DNA from: Flaviflagellibacter sp963786225
GTDB taxonomy: Bacteria > Pseudomonadota > Alphaproteobacteria > Rhizobiales > Methylopilaceae
Direction: 5' to 3'
Length of the DNA: 64,000 nucleotides
Assembly (NCBI GenBank): GCA_963786225.1
Contig: CAWAYQ010000028.1
Span: 124,001-188,000 of the forward strand
Shown here: in pieces, positions 25,962 to 35,384 of the stretch
Layout: each line of letters starts with the position of its first letter
Numbering within the stretch: the first letter of the stretch is position 1
Made by a program: the position numbers and the translations under genes
The notes under the pieces: model-generated
The model's input: only the letters and a program-made list of their open reading frames with translations
The model's database searches: none
What the model was told of the DNA's origin: nothing

Positions 25962-26925
25962 CCGCTACTGGATCGCGGATGGGGAAGAAGTCTGGAAAGA
26001 CCCGACAGGCCGCACGCCGGAAGAACAGCGTGTTGCCGCCTTGAAGGCCTACCCCGATCCGCCACCCGCGGAAGCCGCAAGGCCTATTCAGGCCCCCGCC
26101 CCGCCCGCTCCTCCGCCTAGTTTTGAAGAAATTTTCGCCGAGCTGCAATCACTCGTTGGACTTGACAGCGTCAAGGCTGACCTGATGGCGCTCTACGATG
26201 CCGCCTACTCCATTGCGGAGATTAGGAAAGCAGGCGGAACAGTCGAAGAAATGCCGACTTTGCATATGGCGTTTCTCGGCAACCCCGGAACCGGAAAGAC
26301 GACCGTCGCACGACTTTGCGGCGCGATGTTCCAGCAAATGGGCTTTCTGAAAACCAACACCTTCATAGAAGTCGACCGCGGTTCGCTCGTCGGTTCGTAT
26401 ATCGGCAAGACGGAAGAAAACCTGAGAGCGAAGATCGCAAGCGCGATCGACGGCGTGCTCTTCATTGACGAGGCGCATGCGCTGTTCAAGAAAGACAGTC
26501 CGCGCGATTTCGGAGGCGACGCCGTCAATCTTCTCGTCAAGGCGATGGAAGACCAGCGCCACCGGCTCGTCGTCATCCTCGCCGGCTACTCCGACGAGAT
26601 GGGGGAATTTCTCGATTCGAACTCAGGCCTGCGCTCCCGCGTCGGCCGCACCGTGGAATTCCCGGATTACACGATCGAGGAACTCGTGAGAGTGTTCCAG
26701 CAGTTCGCCGCTAAATCGGGCTGGCAGCTCGATGACGAGGGCCTCGGCGCGCTCAGCAAGACGGTGGCGAAACTCCACGCTACCCGCGACAAGCATTTCG
26801 GCAACGCCCGCGACATGCGCCGTTTGCTCGACCGTGTGCGCGAACGCCATGGCCGCCGCCTGCGCACGGAAGGCGCGGCCGACCCGCGCGTCATCACCGC
26901 GAGCGATATTCCGGAGACGATGTAG
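25921..26925 (+). CDS. AAA+ ATPase, SpoVK/CbbX-like
   Basis: A 334-residue AAA+ protein. A short N-terminal domain (YWIADGEEVWKDPTGRTPEE) and a proline-alanine linker (residues 47-66) precede the ATPase core. Walker A is GNPGTGKT (120-127) and Walker B is VLFIDEAHAL (179-188). A pore-loop-like GSYIGKTEENL, sensor LVVILAGYSDEM and arginine-rich SGLRSRVGRTVEF follow, then the C-terminal helical lid. The core is typical of SpoVK, CbbX and EccA ATPases. No Rubisco or type VII secretion genes are nearby, so those roles are not assigned. The start must be GTG 25921, since a stop lies just upstream in frame. Confidence 0.8.
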   Translation: MKTWSSNALPPSDNRYWIADGEEVWKDPTGRTPEEQRVAALKAYPDPPPAEAARPIQAPAPPAPPPSFEEIFAELQSLVGLDSVKADLMALYDAAYSIAEIRKAGGTVEEMPTLHMAFLGNPGTGKTTVARLCGAMFQQMGFLKTNTFIEVDRGSLVGSYIGKTEENLRAKIASAIDGVLFIDEAHALFKKDSPRDFGGDAVNLLVKAMEDQRHRLVVILAGYSDEMGEFLDSNSGLRSRVGRTVEFPDYTIEELVRVFQQFAAKSGWQLDDEGLGALSKTVAKLHATRDKHFGNARDMRRLLDRVRERHGRRLRTEGAADPRVITASDIPETM

Positions 26926-26932
26926 TTTCAGG

Positions 26933-26950
26933 CCGCGCCGCCCGGCGCGG
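26933..26950. terminator. GC-rich hairpin between convergent genes
   Basis: A seven-base-pair stem CCGCGCC/GGCGCGG with a four-base loop lies between the AAA+ gene and the convergent araC gene. It lacks a clear T run, so it may act only as a weak terminator. Confidence 0.4.
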
Positions 26951-26953
26951 TAT

Positions 26954-27910
26954 TCACACCACCAGTTCCATGAAGTGCGGCGGCATCGCCTTCATCCGCG
27001 CGATGTCGCGCATCGGCGGCGCGCCGAACGTACGGGCATATTCGCGCGAGAACTGCGACGGGCTCTCATAGCCGACAGCGTGCCCGGCGGTCGCGGCGTC
27101 CACGGCCTCGCTCAGGATCATCCGCCGCGCTTCCTGAAGCCGGAGCTGCTTCTGGTATTGCAGGGGGCTCATCGCGGTCACGGCCTTGAAATGCGCGTGC
27201 AGCGCGGACGTGCTCATCCGCGCCTCTTCCGCCACGGTCTCGATGCGGAACGGTTCGCGGAAGTTTTTCTTGATCCAGCCGATGGCGCGGTTGACCTGCT
27301 GCACCTTGCTTTCGGCAATTGCGATCTGTTTCAGTCGCTTGCCCTGTTCACCAAGCAGAAGCCTGTACAGGATTTCCCGCTCCGCGAGTGGAGCGAGCAC
27401 GCCGATGTCCTTCGGCTGCCCGAGCAATTTCACCAGCCGCCCAGCCGCGTCGAGGAGCTCCGGCGTGACGCTCGACGTTTGCAGGCTCGTATCCGCTTTA
27501 CTGTCCGGCGCGGCCCCGATTCCCGCGTCCAGCATCAACTGGCCCAGAAGACCGGGATCGAGGTCGATCCGGATGCACAGATAGGGCTTCTCGGGAGTGG
27601 CCTCGGTCACCTGTCCCATGATCGGGGCATCGACGGAGACGACAAGATATTTAGCCGGGTCGTATTCGAACACTCTGCTGCCGAGGATCACCTGCTTTCT
27701 GCCCTGCGCGACGATGCACAAAGCCGGCTCGTGGAGCGCATGCATGGGCTCGGTCGGCATGCTCGAGCGGATCAGGAAGAGGCGCGGGATCGGGGTCGGA
27801 TGGATCCCATCGCCGTCGGCGTATCGTTCAATCAGTCCGGCAAGTTCGCTCTGCGTGTCCATGGCCAAATCCATGAGTTTCACTCTGTGATCCGGGCTGA
27901 TCCTACTCAT
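26954..27910 (-). CDS. AraC family transcriptional regulator
   Basis: A 318-residue regulator with an N-terminal AraC_N (PF06719-like) effector domain (LFLIRSSMPTEPMHALHEPA, LCIVAQGRKQVILG) and a C-terminal double helix-turn-helix (RIETVAEEARMSTSALHAHF; VGYESPSQFSREYARTFG). It diverges from an SDR gene 152 bases away. This pairing is common, and the regulator probably controls the SDR. The inducer is unknown. Confidence 0.9.
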   Translation of the reverse strand: MSRISPDHRVKLMDLAMDTQSELAGLIERYADGDGIHPTPIPRLFLIRSSMPTEPMHALHEPALCIVAQGRKQVILGSRVFEYDPAKYLVVSVDAPIMGQVTEATPEKPYLCIRIDLDPGLLGQLMLDAGIGAAPDSKADTSLQTSSVTPELLDAAGRLVKLLGQPKDIGVLAPLAEREILYRLLLGEQGKRLKQIAIAESKVQQVNRAIGWIKKNFREPFRIETVAEEARMSTSALHAHFKAVTAMSPLQYQKQLRLQEARRMILSEAVDAATAGHAVGYESPSQFSREYARTFGAPPMRDIARMKAMPPHFMELVV

Positions 27911-28062
27911 TTAGGCCCGGCATCCGAAACCCCGGCCAAGGCACATCTGGAGGATCGGGCAATAATCACGGATTCCTGGTCTACCGCCCTCGCCCGCCCC
28001 CGACCCATCTTCTCCTCATGCTGGACCGCACAGCGCGGCCGGGCCGAACGAGGAGAACTCCA

Positions 28063-28797
28063 ATGTCGAACATCACAGGCAAAGTCATCGCGATCACCGG
28101 CGCCTCCAGCGGCATCGGCGAAGCCACCGCCCGCCTCCTCGCCGAGCGCGGCGCCCATGTCGTGGTCGGGGCCCGCCGCACCGAGCGCCTCAAAGCGCTC
28201 GTCGCCGACATCGCGTCCAAGGGCGGCTCCGCCCGCTTCCGCGCCGTGGACGTCACGAGCCGCGAAGACACAAAAAACTTCGTCGACTTCGCAAAGGCCG
28301 AGTTCGGCCGGGTTGACGTTCTCATCAACAATGCCGGCGTCATGCCGCTGTCGATGATGGGCGAACTCAAGGTGGACGACTGGGATCGCATGATCGACGT
28401 CAACATCCGCGGCGTCCTTCACGGCGTGGCCGCCGTCCTTCCGGACATGCAGGCGCGCGGAAACGGCCAGATCGTCAACGTCGCCTCGATCGGCGCGCAT
28501 GTCGTGATCCCCACCGGCGCCGTCTATTGCGCCACGAAATACGCGGTCTGGGCGATTTCGGAAGGCCTGCGCCAGGAGAACCCGAACGTCCGCGTCACCA
28601 CGATCTCGCCCGGCGTCGTCGCGACCGAACTCGGCCACGACATCACCGACGCGAGCACGCAGGAACTGCTCGCCGATCTGCGCAAAAAGGCCCTGACGCC
28701 GGACGCCATCGCTCGCGCCATCGCCTACGCGGTCGAACAGCCGGACGACGTCGACGTCAACGAAGTCATCGTCCGCCCCACGGCGAGTGCCTTCTGA
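28063..28797 (+). CDS. SDR family NAD(P)-dependent oxidoreductase
   Basis: A 244-residue classical short-chain dehydrogenase. It has the Rossmann motif TGASSGIG near residue 12, DVLINNAGVMPL, the catalytic serine in NVASIGAH, and YCATK with the Tyr and Lys of the active site, then ISPGVVATEL. The arginine-rich VVGARRTERL after strand two points to NADP(H). The start at 28063 follows a good AGGAG site. The substrate is not known. A terminator follows. Confidence 0.93.
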   Translation: MSNITGKVIAITGASSGIGEATARLLAERGAHVVVGARRTERLKALVADIASKGGSARFRAVDVTSREDTKNFVDFAKAEFGRVDVLINNAGVMPLSMMGELKVDDWDRMIDVNIRGVLHGVAAVLPDMQARGNGQIVNVASIGAHVVIPTGAVYCATKYAVWAISEGLRQENPNVRVTTISPGVVATELGHDITDASTQELLADLRKKALTPDAIARAIAYAVEQPDDVDVNEVIVRPTASAF

Positions 28798-28810
28798 AGA
28801 AGGTACGGAC

Positions 28811-28842
28811 AAAAAAAGGGCGCCCCAACAGGACGCCCTTCT
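28811..28842. terminator. Bidirectional rho-independent terminator
   Basis: An A7 run, stem AAGGGCG (28816-28822) paired with CGCCCTT (28834-28840), then a T-rich tail. It sits between the SDR gene and the convergent ldtR gene and can serve both. Confidence 0.85.
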
Positions 28843-28868
28843 CTTCAGTCTCAAAATCCCGCGGAGGA

Positions 28869-29381
28869 TCAGAGGCGATAGCGGATCTGGTCGGTCCAGA
28901 AACGCTCAAGGCGGACAAGCGCCTTGTTGATGACCTGGAAATCGCCCGGGCCGATGCCGCCGACCTGTTCGATCGACTTCACATGCTTGGCGTAGAGCTG
29001 ATCCACGACCTCGTGAACTTCGCGCCCCTTGTCGGTGAGGCTGATGCGCACCGACCGGCGGTCCATACGCGAGCGCTGATGATGCAGGAAACCGGCCTCG
29101 ACCAGCTTCTTCAGGTTGTAGGACACGTTCGAGCCGAGATAATAGCCGCGCGTGCGGAGCTCGCCCGCGGTCAGCTCGGCATCGCCGATATTGTAAAGCA
29201 GAAGCGCCTGTACGCTGTTCACATCGGCGCGGCCGCGCCGGTCGAACTCGTCCTTGATGACGTCGAGCAGGCGGCGGTGAAGCCGCTCCACGAGCGTCAG
29301 GGCTTCCAGATAAAGCGGGCGGACATCCTCGGTCTTGAGAACCGTTTCATTGCCCGTCATCGCATGAGCTGTTTTCGACAT
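28869..29381 (-). CDS. ldtR: MarR family regulator LdtR
   Basis: A 170-residue winged-helix protein closely resembling LdtR of Liberibacter and rhizobia: VRPLYLEALTLVERLHRRLL, DVNSVQALLLYNIGDAELTA, RGYYLGSNVSYNLKKLVEAG and DRRSVRISLTDKG. In Liberibacter LdtR activates an L,D-transpeptidase gene and affects osmotic tolerance. The L,D-transpeptidase at 23.4-24.6 kb is a candidate target here. The region upstream (29382-29573) is AT-rich compared with the rest and probably holds its promoter. Confidence 0.85.
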   Translation of the reverse strand: MSKTAHAMTGNETVLKTEDVRPLYLEALTLVERLHRRLLDVIKDEFDRRGRADVNSVQALLLYNIGDAELTAGELRTRGYYLGSNVSYNLKKLVEAGFLHHQRSRMDRRSVRISLTDKGREVHEVVDQLYAKHVKSIEQVGGIGPGDFQVINKALVRLERFWTDQIRYRL

Positions 29382-29573
29382 CGTGACGCCTCGTCAAATG
29401 TTCGTGGCCTGTGTTTGTTTTTGCCACTCCTTGAACGGAAGTTATCCGCCGGGCGTGAAAATGCGCTTAAAAGCCGTAGCTAAATTTGTATTTATTTCTT
29501 GTACTGAACAACTCGTAAACGGCCATTTACTTGGCTATCCGCTTATGGATAACCTTGCGATAACCATCAAAAG

Positions 29574-30008
29574 TCAGTCATCCGCCACCTGAGCGACCTT
29601 CCATGTGAGAAGTATATAGAAGCCAATAGCCACGGCTTCGAAGCCGATCAACAGCCACATCTGTCCGAAGATCTCGGGAAAACCTACGCAGATCGCAATC
29701 TGGCTCACCGCCGCCAGGAGCCAGAGCACCGAGCCCCAGGACGAGGTCAGCCACAGCCCGACGCCCGCCACGGGGTCCAGCACGGCGAAATAGATGTTGG
29801 CGGTCAGGTATTCGTCCGCGATCTTGCCGGTCATGTCGCCGTCCGGGTTGATGAGAAGACCCCAATGGACCATGCCCTTGGCAAGCTGGAACAAAGCGAG
29901 AACCCGGAAGAAATAAACGAGGTTCTGGGTCCAGTCGGTGACAGGCTGCTCCTCCTCGCCGGTCACGGGGCCGGGAGGCTTCGCACGCAGGAAGTTGAAG
30001 ATCTGCAA
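29574..30008 (-). CDS. DUF6163 family membrane protein
   Basis: A 144-residue inner-membrane protein with four predicted helices (LVYFFRVLALFQLAKGMVHW; ANIYFAVLDPVAGVGLWL; VLWLLAAVSQIAICVG; MWLLIGFEAVAIGFYILLTW). It matches the DUF6163 family, found near ldtR and hemB in Hyphomicrobiales. Function unknown. It diverges from hemB. Confidence 0.8.
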   Translation of the reverse strand: MQIFNFLRAKPPGPVTGEEEQPVTDWTQNLVYFFRVLALFQLAKGMVHWGLLINPDGDMTGKIADEYLTANIYFAVLDPVAGVGLWLTSSWGSVLWLLAAVSQIAICVGFPEIFGQMWLLIGFEAVAIGFYILLTWKVAQVADD

Positions 30009-30154
30009 AACTCTCTCCAGCCAGGGATGCGGGGCGCAAACGGGTGGGCAGGATTAGGTGCCCCCCCTGCTGGCGTCAACGCAGCCCGGTTGGGGAGGGG
30101 TGCGGCAAAGCCGGACTGTCTGGAAGCTCTCCAATGTGCTAGCAGAATGACACC

Positions 30155-31219
<1,065 letters not shown>

Positions 31220-31241
31220 GTACCTGCCCAAAGAACCCGCC

Positions 31242-32006
31242 GTGTCCGCTTGCCGCGTTTATCTTATCAATCTTGACCGCAGTCCGGACAGGCTCGCGCC
31301 TCTCGCCGGACAGCTCACGACGCTTGGCTTCGACTGGGTGCGGATTCGCGCCGTAGATGGCAAGACGCTGGGCCCTCCACCCTGGCCGGCCTTCGACGAG
31401 CGCGGCTTCGACCGAGTGCTCGGCAAGGCGCCGAATGCCAACGAGCTCGGATGTTATTTCAGCCATATCGCGGCCATGCGGGCTTTCCTTGTGGACGGCG
31501 GCGACGCGGCGATTATTCTCGAAGACGATGCGCGCCTGACCGAGCAGCTTCCGCACATTGTCGACGATCTTCTCGCGCGCCGGGACGAATGGGACCTCGT
31601 CAAGCTCGCGGGCTTCCACCGCGGCCTGCCGACGACCATGCGCGCGCTCCCGGGCGGCCACCGCCTCGTGACCTTCCTGTCGCTGCATCGCGGCTCTGCG
31701 GGCTATCTGCTCACCCGCCGAGCCGCGAAGCGCTATGTTGCCAATCTTCTGCCCATGACCCTGCCCTACGACCACGCTTTGGAAAAAGCCTGGCGTTTCG
31801 GCATCCGCATGCGTGGCGTTCTCCCGCACCCGATCCTGGACGGCGGTTATCGGTCCACGATCGGATACGGAAGGGGAAAAAAGCCGTGGCACCGGCGCGG
31901 CAGCGTTCTCGCCTATCGGCTCGGAAACGAGTTTCGCAGACTGTTCCACTACCTCATCACCGACAATGCGTGGATGTCCATTCGCCGGAATCGCGCGCCG
32001 GGGTAA
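31242..32006 (+). CDS. Glycosyltransferase family 25 (LPS-type)
   Basis: A 254-residue GT25 enzyme, a family that adds galactose or other sugars to lipopolysaccharide cores. It has the N-terminal VYLINLDRSPDRL, a GCYFSHIAAMRAFL segment, the acidic triad in AIILEDDARLT, and LHRGSAGYLLTRRAAKRYV. The start is GTG 31242. It is 22 bases from hemB and 12 from ilvA, so probably in one transcript, though functionally unrelated. Confidence 0.85.
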   Translation: MSACRVYLINLDRSPDRLAPLAGQLTTLGFDWVRIRAVDGKTLGPPPWPAFDERGFDRVLGKAPNANELGCYFSHIAAMRAFLVDGGDAAIILEDDARLTEQLPHIVDDLLARRDEWDLVKLAGFHRGLPTTMRALPGGHRLVTFLSLHRGSAGYLLTRRAAKRYVANLLPMTLPYDHALEKAWRFGIRMRGVLPHPILDGGYRSTIGYGRGKKPWHRRGSVLAYRLGNEFRRLFHYLITDNAWMSIRRNRAPG

Positions 32007-32018
32007 GATAGGATTCGC

Positions 32019-33263
32019 ATGTCCAGGCTCCCCGTCACCCTCGCCGACATCCGCGCCGCCGAAATCGCCCTGAAAGGGCAGGTTCTGCGGACGCCGACTT
32101 TGCCCGCGCCGAAGCTCTCCGCGCTCACCGGCGCCGAGGTCTGGGTGAAATATGAGAACATGCAGGTCACGAACAGCTTCAAGGACCGCGGCGCGTTCCT
32201 GAAACTGTCCAGCCTCGACGACGCGGCGCGCAAGAAGGGCGTCGTCACCATGTCGGCCGGCAACCACGCCCAGGCCGTCGCCTATCATGCCCAGCGGCTC
32301 GGCATTCCCGCGATCATCGTCATGCCGGAACAGACACCGCAGGTGAAGATTCGCGCCACCGAGGCTTACGGCGCACGCGTCGTCCTCGACGGCGAAACGC
32401 TCGCGGAATTGCAGATCCGCGCCGAAGCCCTCGTGAAGGAAGAAGGACTCACCCTCGTCCATCCCTATGACGATCCCGCGATTATTTCCGGCCAGGGCAC
32501 GGCCGGGCTCGAAATGCTCGAGGACGCTCCGGATCTCGAGATCATCGTGGTCCCGATCGGCGGTGGCGGGCTGATCTCCGGCATCGCGATCGCCGCGAAA
32601 GGCGTCAAACGCGGCATCGAGATCATCGGCGTCGAAAGCGCGCTCTATCCGTCGATGATAAACGCCATGACCGGAAAGCCGCGCCCGGCGGGCGGGCCGA
32701 CGCTCGCGGAAGGCATCGCGGTCAAGAATGTCGGTACGCTCACGCTTCCCGTCGTCAGAGGCCTCGTCTCCGAAGTCCTGCTCGTCTCGGAGCCGGATCT
32801 GGAACGCGCCGTCAACGCCTTCGCCGCGCACCAGAAGACCATGGCCGAAGGCGCGGGCGCCGCGGGCCTTGCGGCGATGCTTGCCTATCCTGAACGCTTC
32901 AAGGGCAGGAAGGTCGGCCTCGTTCTGTGCGGCGGCAATATCGACCCGCGCATCATGGCCTCGATCATGGTCCGCGAGCTTGAGCGGGAAAGCCGCATCG
33001 CCGCCTTCCGCCTCACGATCAACGATCAGCCCGGCGTGCTTGGCCGCATCGCGACACGGCTCGGCGAACTGGGCGCCAACATTCTCGAAGTGTCGCACGG
33101 GCGTCTGTTCCTCGACGTGCCGGCAAAAGGCGCGACGCTCGACATCACCGTCGAAACGCGTGACCGCGCCCACGCCCAGTCCATCTACGACGAACTCTGC
33201 AAGTTCGAAGGCATACCCTGCCGCCGCATCAATGCGAGCGGCACCGATACCGGCCCGCGCTAG
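32019..33263 (+). CDS. ilvA: Threonine ammonia-lyase with ACT-like domain
   Basis: A 414-residue PLP enzyme deaminating threonine to 2-oxobutanoate. The cofactor lysine is Lys55 in NSFKDRGAFLKL; the phosphate-binding loop is IGGGGLISG, preceded by SAGNHAQAVAYHA. A single ACT-like domain (RLTINDQPGVLGRIATRLGE) ends the protein, unlike the two-ACT biosynthetic E. coli IlvA. It could be biosynthetic or catabolic. It precedes an aminotransferase by 12 bases, in line with amino-acid metabolism. Confidence 0.9.
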   Translation: MSRLPVTLADIRAAEIALKGQVLRTPTLPAPKLSALTGAEVWVKYENMQVTNSFKDRGAFLKLSSLDDAARKKGVVTMSAGNHAQAVAYHAQRLGIPAIIVMPEQTPQVKIRATEAYGARVVLDGETLAELQIRAEALVKEEGLTLVHPYDDPAIISGQGTAGLEMLEDAPDLEIIVVPIGGGGLISGIAIAAKGVKRGIEIIGVESALYPSMINAMTGKPRPAGGPTLAEGIAVKNVGTLTLPVVRGLVSEVLLVSEPDLERAVNAFAAHQKTMAEGAGAAGLAAMLAYPERFKGRKVGLVLCGGNIDPRIMASIMVRELERESRIAAFRLTINDQPGVLGRIATRLGELGANILEVSHGRLFLDVPAKGATLDITVETRDRAHAQSIYDELCKFEGIPCRRINASGTDTGPR

Positions 33264-33275
33264 GTTTACGCCGGC

Positions 33276-34421
33276 ATGAACTCGCTGTTCTCCGGACTGC
33301 CGACGACGATCTTCGAAGCCATGTCCCAGCTCGCCCGCGAGACGGGCGCCATCAATCTCGGCCAGGGCTTTCCGGACGATCCCGGCCCGCCGGACATACG
33401 GCAGAAGGCCGCCGACGCCGTGCTCAACGGCTACAACCAATATCCACCGATGATGGGCCTTCCGGAACTTCGCGAAGCCGTCGCCCGTCATTACGCGCAT
33501 TGGCACGGCGTCGCATTCGATCCGGCGACGGAGGTCATGATCACCTCGGGCGCCACCGAAGCCATCGCGGGCGCACTTTTTGCCCTGATCGAACCCGGCG
33601 ACGAGGTGGTTCTGTTCCAGCCTATGTATGACGCGTATCTGCCGCTGGTGAAGCGCGCCGGCGGTGTGCCGAAGCTCGTGCGCCTGGAACCGCCGCACTG
33701 GCGGTTCGACGAAGAGATGCTGGACCGCGCTTTCTCACCGAAGACCCGGCTTGTCGTTCTCAACAATCCGCTCAATCCGACCGCCACCGTCTTCGGGCGC
33801 GGCGACCTCGAACTTCTCGCCCACTACTGTAAAAAATTCGACGCCGTCGCCGTCTGCGACGAGGTCTGGGAACATGTCGTGTTCGACGGCATCCACGTCC
33901 CGCTGGCGGCTCTTCCCGGCATGCGCGAACGCACAGTCAAGATCGGCTCGGCGGGAAAGATCTTTTCACTGACCGGCTGGAAGGTCGGCTTCGTCTGCGC
34001 CGCACCGCATCTGATGAAGGCGCTTTCCAGGGCGCATCAGTTTCTCACCTTCACGACGCCGCCGAACCTTCAGGCGGCCGTCGCGTACGGACTCGGCAAG
34101 GACGACGCATTTTTCGAAGATATGCGCCGATCGCTCGCCCGCTCCCGCGACCGGCTGACCGCGGGTCTGCGCGAGATCGGGCTCCCGCCGCTGGAAAGCC
34201 AGGGCACTTATTTCCTCAATCTCGATATCGCGCCGCTCAGGCTGAACATGGACGACGAGACGTTCTGCAGAAACCTTGTCCAGGAACGCGGCGTGGCGCT
34301 CATCCCGGTTTCGGCGTTCTATGCCGAAAATCCGGTGACGAATGTCGTGCGCATCTGCTTTTCCAAGGAGGACCGCACGATCGATACGGCGCTCGAGCGG
34401 CTGGCGGGCCTTGCGCGGTAG
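33276..34421 (+). CDS. Class I/II PLP aminotransferase
   Basis: A 381-residue fold-type I aminotransferase close to the YbdL/kynurenine aminotransferase branch: INLGQGFPDDPGPPDI, YNQYPPMMGLPELREAV, ITSGATEAIAGALFAL, NNPLNPTATVF and the PLP lysine Lys228 in GSAGKIFSLTGWKVG. Such enzymes often act on methionine, glutamine or aromatic amino acids. The immediate partner is threonine ammonia-lyase. The substrate cannot be fixed from sequence. Confidence 0.88.
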   Translation: MNSLFSGLPTTIFEAMSQLARETGAINLGQGFPDDPGPPDIRQKAADAVLNGYNQYPPMMGLPELREAVARHYAHWHGVAFDPATEVMITSGATEAIAGALFALIEPGDEVVLFQPMYDAYLPLVKRAGGVPKLVRLEPPHWRFDEEMLDRAFSPKTRLVVLNNPLNPTATVFGRGDLELLAHYCKKFDAVAVCDEVWEHVVFDGIHVPLAALPGMRERTVKIGSAGKIFSLTGWKVGFVCAAPHLMKALSRAHQFLTFTTPPNLQAAVAYGLGKDDAFFEDMRRSLARSRDRLTAGLREIGLPPLESQGTYFLNLDIAPLRLNMDDETFCRNLVQERGVALIPVSAFYAENPVTNVVRICFSKEDRTIDTALERLAGLAR

Positions 34422-34427
34422 CGTGCG

Positions 34428-34682
34428 CTACCAGTCGAACGTCAGCCAATTCCAGACCCCGGCGAAGAAGTCGCCGATATCCTCGAGCGTCAGGCGCGGC
34501 CAATCACAAGCCATGGCCGGCAGCTGGTAGACCAGCAGAAGACCTGCTGCGCCCGCGGCCGCTGATGCGGCGCCGAGATTGAACGCTGTCGCAAGCGCCC
34601 ATCCGACAAAGCCGAGCCCGCCGATCACGATGAGCGGCGCCAGAACACGCCTGAGGCGGCGGGACGGTTTTGCGGTGTCCAT
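34428..34682 (-). CDS. Small membrane protein, unknown
   Basis: An 84-residue protein with two predicted membrane helices (VLAPLIVIGGLGFVGWALAT; SAAAGAAGLLLVYQLPA) and a tryptophan-rich tail. I place the start at ATG 34682, preceded by GGGAG; the longer form to 34703 has no better site. It diverges from the nucleosidase gene and is convergent with the aminotransferase. No family is recognised. Confidence 0.55.
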   Translation of the reverse strand: MDTAKPSRRLRRVLAPLIVIGGLGFVGWALATAFNLGAASAAAGAAGLLLVYQLPAMACDWPRLTLEDIGDFFAGVWNWLTFDW

Positions 34683-34738
34683 GCTGTTCTCCCGGAAGAT
34701 CACTTGCTCCTTGGTCGAGCCCGGGCGAGTTTCGGTTC

Positions 34739-35377
34739 ATGCTCAAGACCTATGCCGCTGCGGACGGCCCACTCCGCGTTCTTTTCGTCATGGCCACCGA
34801 AGCCGAATACGGCGCCGCGCTGCGCACGCTGATCGAACCGGCCATGACCGGCGTCGGCCCGGTCGAGGCCGGGCTCCGAACCCTGCTGGCACTGCGGTCC
34901 CATCCCGCCGATCTCGTTATCAATCTCGGCTCGGCCGGCTCGCGCACGCTGCCTGAGGCGGAGGTGTTCCAGGTCGCCTCGGTCTCTTATCGCGACATGG
35001 ATGCAAGCCCTCTGGGCTTCGAAAAAGGCGTGACGCCGTTTCTCGATCTGCCGGCCGAACTTCCGATCCCCCAGCGCCTGCCCGGCATTCCGGCGGCGCG
35101 GCTCGCGACCGGCGCCTCGATCGTCAACGGTTCGGCCTATGACGGGATCGATGCCGACATGGTCGATATGGAGACCTATGCCGTGTTCCGCGCCGCCGCC
35201 TTGTGCGGCACGTCGATGATCGGGCTGCGCGGCATTTCCGACGGCCACGAGCCGATCAAGCGTTTCTCGGACTGGACGTTCTACCTCGCCGAGATTGACG
35301 CACAGCTCGCCGGGATCGTCCGCGCGCTGCCCGACGCCTTCGCCGCATTGCCGAAGGCATACTGGACAGCGCGCTGA
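34739..35377 (+). CDS. Phosphorylase-superfamily nucleosidase (MTA/SAH nucleosidase-like)
   Basis: A 212-residue protein of the PNP/UDP superfamily. The phosphate/ribose site LVINLGSAGS, a ribose-binding VDMETYAVFRAA, and the catalytic aspartate in IGLRGISDG follow the MTA/SAH nucleosidase pattern. Members hydrolyse methylthioadenosine, S-adenosylhomocysteine or futalosine. The substrate here is unproven. I start at ATG 34739, since the sequence upstream is intergenic. Confidence 0.8.
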   Translation: MLKTYAAADGPLRVLFVMATEAEYGAALRTLIEPAMTGVGPVEAGLRTLLALRSHPADLVINLGSAGSRTLPEAEVFQVASVSYRDMDASPLGFEKGVTPFLDLPAELPIPQRLPGIPAARLATGASIVNGSAYDGIDADMVDMETYAVFRAAALCGTSMIGLRGISDGHEPIKRFSDWTFYLAEIDAQLAGIVRALPDAFAALPKAYWTAR

Positions 35378-35384
35378 CGGGACC

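Noticed and set aside
26732..28357. A 541-codon plus-strand frame opposite the AraC gene
   Set aside because: Starts inside the AAA+ gene in another frame and runs through the regulator in antisense; no motif.
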